From assembly GCF_003466125.1 (NCBI RefSeq), contig NZ_QSOC01000005.1, forward strand, positions 202,126-266,125: DNA of 64,000 bases, given 5' to 3'. A program made the translations under genes and the position numbers. Source of the stretch: Collinsella sp. TM10-22 (lineage in GTDB: Bacteria > Actinomycetota > Coriobacteriia > Coriobacteriales > Coriobacteriaceae). The notes beneath the pieces are model-generated. The model ran no database searches and was not told where the DNA came from. It was given only the letters and a program-made list of their open reading frames with translations. This document shows, piece by piece, positions 61,151 to 64,000 of the stretch. The stretch's first letter is position 1. Every line of letters starts with the position of its first letter.

Positions 61151-61784
61151 GCGTCCTCCCTTCGGATTGCTCTCATGCTAGCTGACGAAGATAGCTGAAC
61201 CTTCGGCGTTTAACCAAGCTGCGCAGTCGAGGAACCAAGATACAGGCTGGGCGAGCTGAACAGCAAGAGAGACCGTAGTCACGCATCCTCGGATCGAGCC
61301 CGAAACAGCAATCCTTGCCGCTCATGAACACCGGCACGTGAAACGCTATGCTCAAGAGCACTTAGCTCGAAACCCCTCGCATGCAGCTATCGAATCCGGG
61401 ATGCTGTCCGATTGGTCGTGCACGACGACGGGCGTACAATAGGCGGAAACCAACAAGAACCTGCCCTCCATGCCAACTCCGCCACCTGACGTGATGGGCG
61501 ATCCGATTGCTCTTCTGGATTGCCTTGAGAAGAACGCTGGCGGAATCACCGAGCAGGACTCCAAGGGGACTGCATTTCTTCGTGTGGTTCCTATTGCCAA
61601 ACCCCGCCCCCAGTTGGAAGCCATCTTAGGCATATCAGCCTTGGGGACGGTGTTGTGACTCATATCGGCCAGTCTTCGCTCGACGGAGTCGGCGTTTACG
61701 TTAGCGTCGAGTTCGGGAGCGCATTGAGGTCATTCGCATTTCCTCATGCATTTGAAAGTGGAATCGTTGAACTCTTGGGTGGAT
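61151..61784. other. Gene-poor stretch
   Basis: 634 bp. Open frames exist on both strands near 61350-61660 but they lack ribosome-binding sites, family motifs and credible composition. Probably promoter of the LytTR gene at the left and relic DNA at the right. Confidence 0.35.
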
Positions 61785-62153
61785 AAGCCACCTGCGACGA
61801 TTCTTTCGGTCATCGCTCTTGTGCATCTCATCTGACCTGCGGAAATGCAAGGCGGCAAAGCCGCTGGCTACGATTCACTTTGCTAAACAGGCGTCAAAAA
61901 GGGAAAACAGCCGTTTTGGCACCCCTTTCGAGCGGTTCCGGGCCTCAAAGCCTTGTCGTTTTTGTCCCCGGGACAAAAATGAAACTGCGAGCTTGCGGTT
62001 TCGAAATAGTTTGCGAATTTGTCCCAGGGTTTGTCCCAAACGCCTACGCGAGGACACGCGGAGGGATTCGGCGGCAAGGTGGACAAATCGACAACCAAAC
62101 TAGACCCAATTGGAATGTCGCCACGGCAAATGGACTTGAAAGAGTTGGAATAG
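61785..62153. repeat. About 370-bp direct repeat, copy R2
   Basis: See R1 at 57855; about 75-80% identical by eye. R2 is followed directly by yjdF copy 2, whereas the toxin-like locus lies between R1 and yjdF copy 1. Confidence 0.8.
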
Positions 62154-62186
62154 AACATACGTTCTGTATAACGTTATAGCACCAGG

Positions 62187-62222
62187 TGGCAGGCGTAGTT
62201 TCAATCGAAGCTACGCCTGCTG
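62187..62222 (-). terminator. Terminator after yjdF copy 2
   Basis: GCAGGCGTAG / CTACGCCTGC stem with TTTCAATCGAAG loop, between R2 and the yjdF stop; weak T-runs. Confidence 0.6.
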
Positions 62223-62247
62223 CTATATATACTGGTCGATAGCGGTA

Positions 62248-62667
62248 TCAATGACCGCGATGCTTCTGTTTGCGCTTCAGCTTCCGTTGCTCGAAGCGCG
62301 CCTCCGCCTCATCCGCGCGGCGTTGGCTTCTTGTATGAGCCGACGCCTGCTTCATCGCTTCCCGTTGTGCCGCGAGCGCCTGTTGTGCCTTGGTGCTCAC
62401 TGCCGGCCGCTTAAGGGCCTTCGCCGCCTCGCGGGCGCGCCGCTTGGGGTTCTTCGCGGGCTTGCTCGCCTCGGTCGGATTGTCGCCGAAGAACGAGAGC
62501 TTCTCCCATTTGCCGACAACGAACTGCAGGATCTCCTCATCGGATGGCTCCGCGCCGAAGACGATGCGGGCGACGCCGTATCTGCCGTTCTCGACATGCT
62601 CCGCCAGCCCGACCCAGAATTGGCCGTCGTGATATACGGTCAGGGTGGACGACACGCTGATCTGCAT
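62248..62667 (-). CDS. yjdF: YjdF family protein, copy 2
   Basis: 139 residues; start 62667 behind the same AAAGGAGGAACCAACC. About 90% identical to copy 1; changes sit mainly in the middle (VVGKWEKLSFFGDNPTEA against VTSKWAELAFFGDEATET) and in one helix turn. Both copies keep the full reading frame, so both are probably under selection. Confidence 0.85.
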   Translation of the reverse strand: MQISVSSTLTVYHDGQFWVGLAEHVENGRYGVARIVFGAEPSDEEILQFVVGKWEKLSFFGDNPTEASKPAKNPKRRAREAAKALKRPAVSTKAQQALAAQREAMKQASAHTRSQRRADEAEARFEQRKLKRKQKHRGH

Positions 62668-62807
62668 GGTTGGTTCCTCCTTTATGTAGATGACCATGCA
62701 GAGAAGGGACAACCAAGGAGGCAGGTTACTGATGCGGACTCCCGCACGCCCACGACTACCCGACGGGGACTGTGTTTTCATCTCTGATGTCCGCATTGTA
62801 GCACGCG
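62668..62807 (-). promoter_or_regulatory. yjdF-type riboswitch leader, copy 2
   Basis: Same leader as copy 1. Outer stem TGCGGAC (62789-62795) / GTCCGCA (62733-62739) is fully paired here, with the A of copy 2 replaced by G in copy 1 to give G-U: a pairing-preserving change. Anti-SD at 62715-62721, ribosome-binding site at 62676-62682. Confidence 0.7.
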
Positions 62808-62978
62808 CGGATTTACGATGTTGATCGCCGGCGCCTAGACAGAGATGAAGGCGGTTCGATCTAGGTCAAGCCGGTCACTCGTTCATGAAGCGGCCGATTC
62901 CCTGAAAATAAAAGGCGCCCACGAGGACACCTACAGGCTATCTTCGAACTACTTGGTTTGGGGCAGACGGAGGAAAAA
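62808..62978. other. Non-coding stretch
   Basis: CCCTGAAAATAAAAGGCGCCCACGAGGACACC (in part, from about 62900) resembles the hairpin region at 56490-56526, suggesting another diverged repeat of the island. No gene seen. Confidence 0.4.
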
Positions 62979-63032
62979 AATAGGGCAGAATCGCTCTCAC
63001 GATCCCGCCCCGCAAACCCGAGGGTTTCTAAC
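62979..63032 (-). terminator. Terminator-like repeat, copy 1
   Basis: AAAATAGGGCAGAATCGCTC..GATCCCGCCC, then AAACCC / GGGTTT. On the minus strand it ends GCCCTATTTTTTT, so it can end leftward transcripts. A related copy lies at 63109. Confidence 0.6.
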
Positions 63033-63108
63033 CGGCTCCATTATTCCGGGCTTCTCAGTTCTGTCATTGACCCAGGTATCACCCGTCTCCTATAGCGAGT
63101 GAATATAA

Positions 63109-63165
63109 AAATAGGGCAGAGTCGCTTGCGCAAGTCCGCCCCTAAAACCGTGAAGGTTTTGCTAT
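63109..63165 (-). terminator. Terminator-like repeat, copy 2
   Basis: AAAAATAGGGCAGAGTCGCTTGCGCAAGTCCGCCCC, then AAAACC / GGTTTT; minus-strand reading ends GCCCTATTTTTA. Both copies lie just after the minus-strand fragment that ends at 63173. Confidence 0.6.
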
Positions 63166-63172
63166 CTGCAGG

Positions 63173-63319
63173 CTATTCTACCAACCCGAGCGATTCTGTC
63201 AACCTGCGAAGGAACTCGAGCGCGGAGCGAGCTGCGGCGTCGGGCCCCTTGTCGGGCAGCGCCTCGGTTCCGCCGTCGGCCCTGGCGAACATCTCGGCGA
63301 GCTCGGATGCGGCGCGCGA
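63173..63319 (-). pseudogene. C-terminal fragment of an unknown gene
   Basis: Minus-strand frame ending EFLRRLTESLGLVE and TAG at 63173-63175, preceded by SELAEMFARADGGTEALPDKG. Reads like a genuine protein end and is followed by two terminators. Its upstream part is cut by the transposase fragment. Confidence 0.4.
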
Positions 63320-63328
63320 GCGCGATGC

Positions 63329-63547
63329 GTGGCGAGGACGCTCAGGAAGGAGCGGGAGGGCATCCTGAACTGGTGGAAGAGGGGCTCCACAAACTCGTTC
63401 CTGGAAGGGCTGAACCCCGTCGTCCAGTCGGTCCGCAGCGCTGCAAGGGGCTTCAGGAGCATCGCCTATTTCAGGACGATAATCTTCCTCCGGCTGGGCC
63501 GCCTGGACTTCACGGCCCAGAAGAAGCTGACATGCGCTACCCACTAG
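63329..63547 (+). pseudogene. ISL3-family transposase, C-terminal fragment
   Basis: About 72 codons: REGILNWWKRGSTNSFLEGL, then NPVVQSVRSAARGFRSIAYF and RLGRLDFTAQ. The (T)NxxxEGLN and ARGFR motifs are the ISL3 DDE transposase C-terminus. The rest is absent; upstream sequence codes on the other strand, so the element was cut by another rearrangement. Confidence 0.75.
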
Positions 63548-63795
63548 AAACGTCGAAGAGCCCATTTTTGGCCTTCGGTGGCAAATACGAGCGCTTGCCA
63601 TAAAAATGAGCGACGTCTCTACCTGCAGCTTGCCAAAATCGACCTCCGATGGCAATGGTAAAAGTGTCATCGGAGGCCTGTTTTGGCGTTGGTTTTTGCC
63701 ACTGGAGGTCGATTTTGGTTTTTAGGCGCCATCGGAGGCCGTTTTTGGCGCGGAGCCGGGCTTCTGCCTGTGTACGTGCGCGGGCACTGCGGGCT
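63548..63795. repeat. Cluster of CCTCCGATGGC-type repeats
   Basis: GACCTCCGATGGCA, GTCATCGGAGGCC, GCCACTGGAGGTC and GCCATCGGAGGCC lie within 63641-63745 in alternating orientation. CCAAAATCGACCTCCGATGG (from 63633) and its near-complement ending at 63718 form a long imperfect hairpin. TGGCAAA / TTGCCAT pieces continue leftward to about 63580. Non-coding. Confidence 0.65.
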
Positions 63796-63969
63796 TTATC
63801 GCCTCCAGGAGCGGGCGATTTCCTGGTAGCGGCGCGCAGCGAGGCTGCCACGTTGCCAGATCAGGCGAAAGTCGTGCTCGACAAAGAAGTCGCTTGGGGT
63901 GATGTCGCGCAGCTCGCCCTGATCGAGCTCGCGCTCAACCGCTGCGCGGTACAAAAACGTAAGGCTCTG
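63796..63969 (-). pseudogene. LysR-type regulator, C-terminal fragment
   Basis: 58 codons ending TAA (63796-63798): LYRAAVERELDQGELRDITP, then SDFFVEHDFRLIWQRGSLAARR and IARSWRR. This is the end of a LysR substrate-binding domain. An in-frame TAA at 63970-63972 precedes it, so the upstream part is missing or frameshifted before the window ends. Confidence 0.65.
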
Positions 63970-64000
63970 TTAGACCAGGATTGACATTCCGCCCCGTCAT

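Larger units (their letters stand above)
46488..64000. mobile_element. Mosaic genomic island downstream of guaA (right end not seen)
   Basis: Begins after guaA with a candidate att repeat, a ribbon-helix-helix-like gene and a tyrosine integrase. Cargo includes a DUF3800 pseudogene, a repeat-flanked metal/redox module, macrolide resistance genes, an AT-rich acetyltransferase, a candidate toxin-antitoxin locus, two yjdF units, a LytTR pair and transposase scraps. GC varies sharply between modules. Several layers of insertion are likely, so this is a compound region rather than one element. Confidence 0.6.

Noticed and set aside
61352..61663. Possible genes between the LytTR locus and R2
   Set aside because: No ribosome-binding site, no family motif, and frames on both strands of equal quality.

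Overview
The window reads as a high-GC, Gram-positive gut actinobacterium of the Coriobacteriia, most like Collinsella. This rests on codon use, gene content (GatAB, UPF0210, type III glutamine synthetase, a one-chain MurT-GatD, a CCA-encoding tmRNA) and Collinsella-like intergenic repeats. No database search was possible, so the genus is an inference.

1-24.5 kb is mostly core chromosome: gatA end/gatB; a metal-ATPase locus that has lost its catalytic core; a RelB-like/PIN toxin-antitoxin pair; tmRNA; a patatin-like lipase; rplM-rpsI; glmM; a glucose-type EIIA; nagB; a 999-residue NTPase/BTAD regulator; yhbY; a decayed methyltransferase; a UPF0210 gene; a metF - activation-domain - metH operon; and glutamine synthetase III. 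Three unrelated but perfect long inverted repeats (32-38 bp arms) sit at gene ends here.

24.7-31.1 kb is a compact integrative element inserted in the 3' half of tRNA-Glu(UUC), bounded by a 45-bp direct repeat. It carries a tyrosine integrase, a HTH gene, an excisionase-like gene, a DnaD/O-like replication gene with an iteron array inside it, a RinA/ArpU-like regulator and small membrane proteins, but no virion genes. It could be a phage satellite or a reduced prophage.

31.4-46.5 kb returns to core genes: murT-gatD fusion, two helical-repeat proteins, three iron-dependent dehydrogenases (one butanol-type, two glycerol-type) with a polyferredoxin, ychF, a divergent pair around a perfect operator palindrome, asparaginase and guaA.

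46.5-64 kb, downstream of guaA, is a mosaic island with a second tyrosine integrase. It holds a DUF3800 pseudogene; a module between direct repeats (broken lipoyl-domain gene, lipoate ligase-like gene, thioredoxin-like protein, ArsP-type permease, ArsR); a mef(A)/msr(D)-type macrolide-resistance pair with leader peptide and attenuator; an AT-rich GNAT gene; a candidate type III toxin-antitoxin locus; two copies of a yjdF gene each with a riboswitch-like leader; a LytTR/DUF3021 pair with an opal codon; and transposase and LysR fragments. The right edge of the island is not visible.

A theme of the window is gene decay by small in-frame stops, short tandem changes and internal deletions (ATPase, DUF6110, methyltransferase, DUF3800, lipoyl domain, XRE regulator, LytTR). 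Each of these should first be checked against raw reads.
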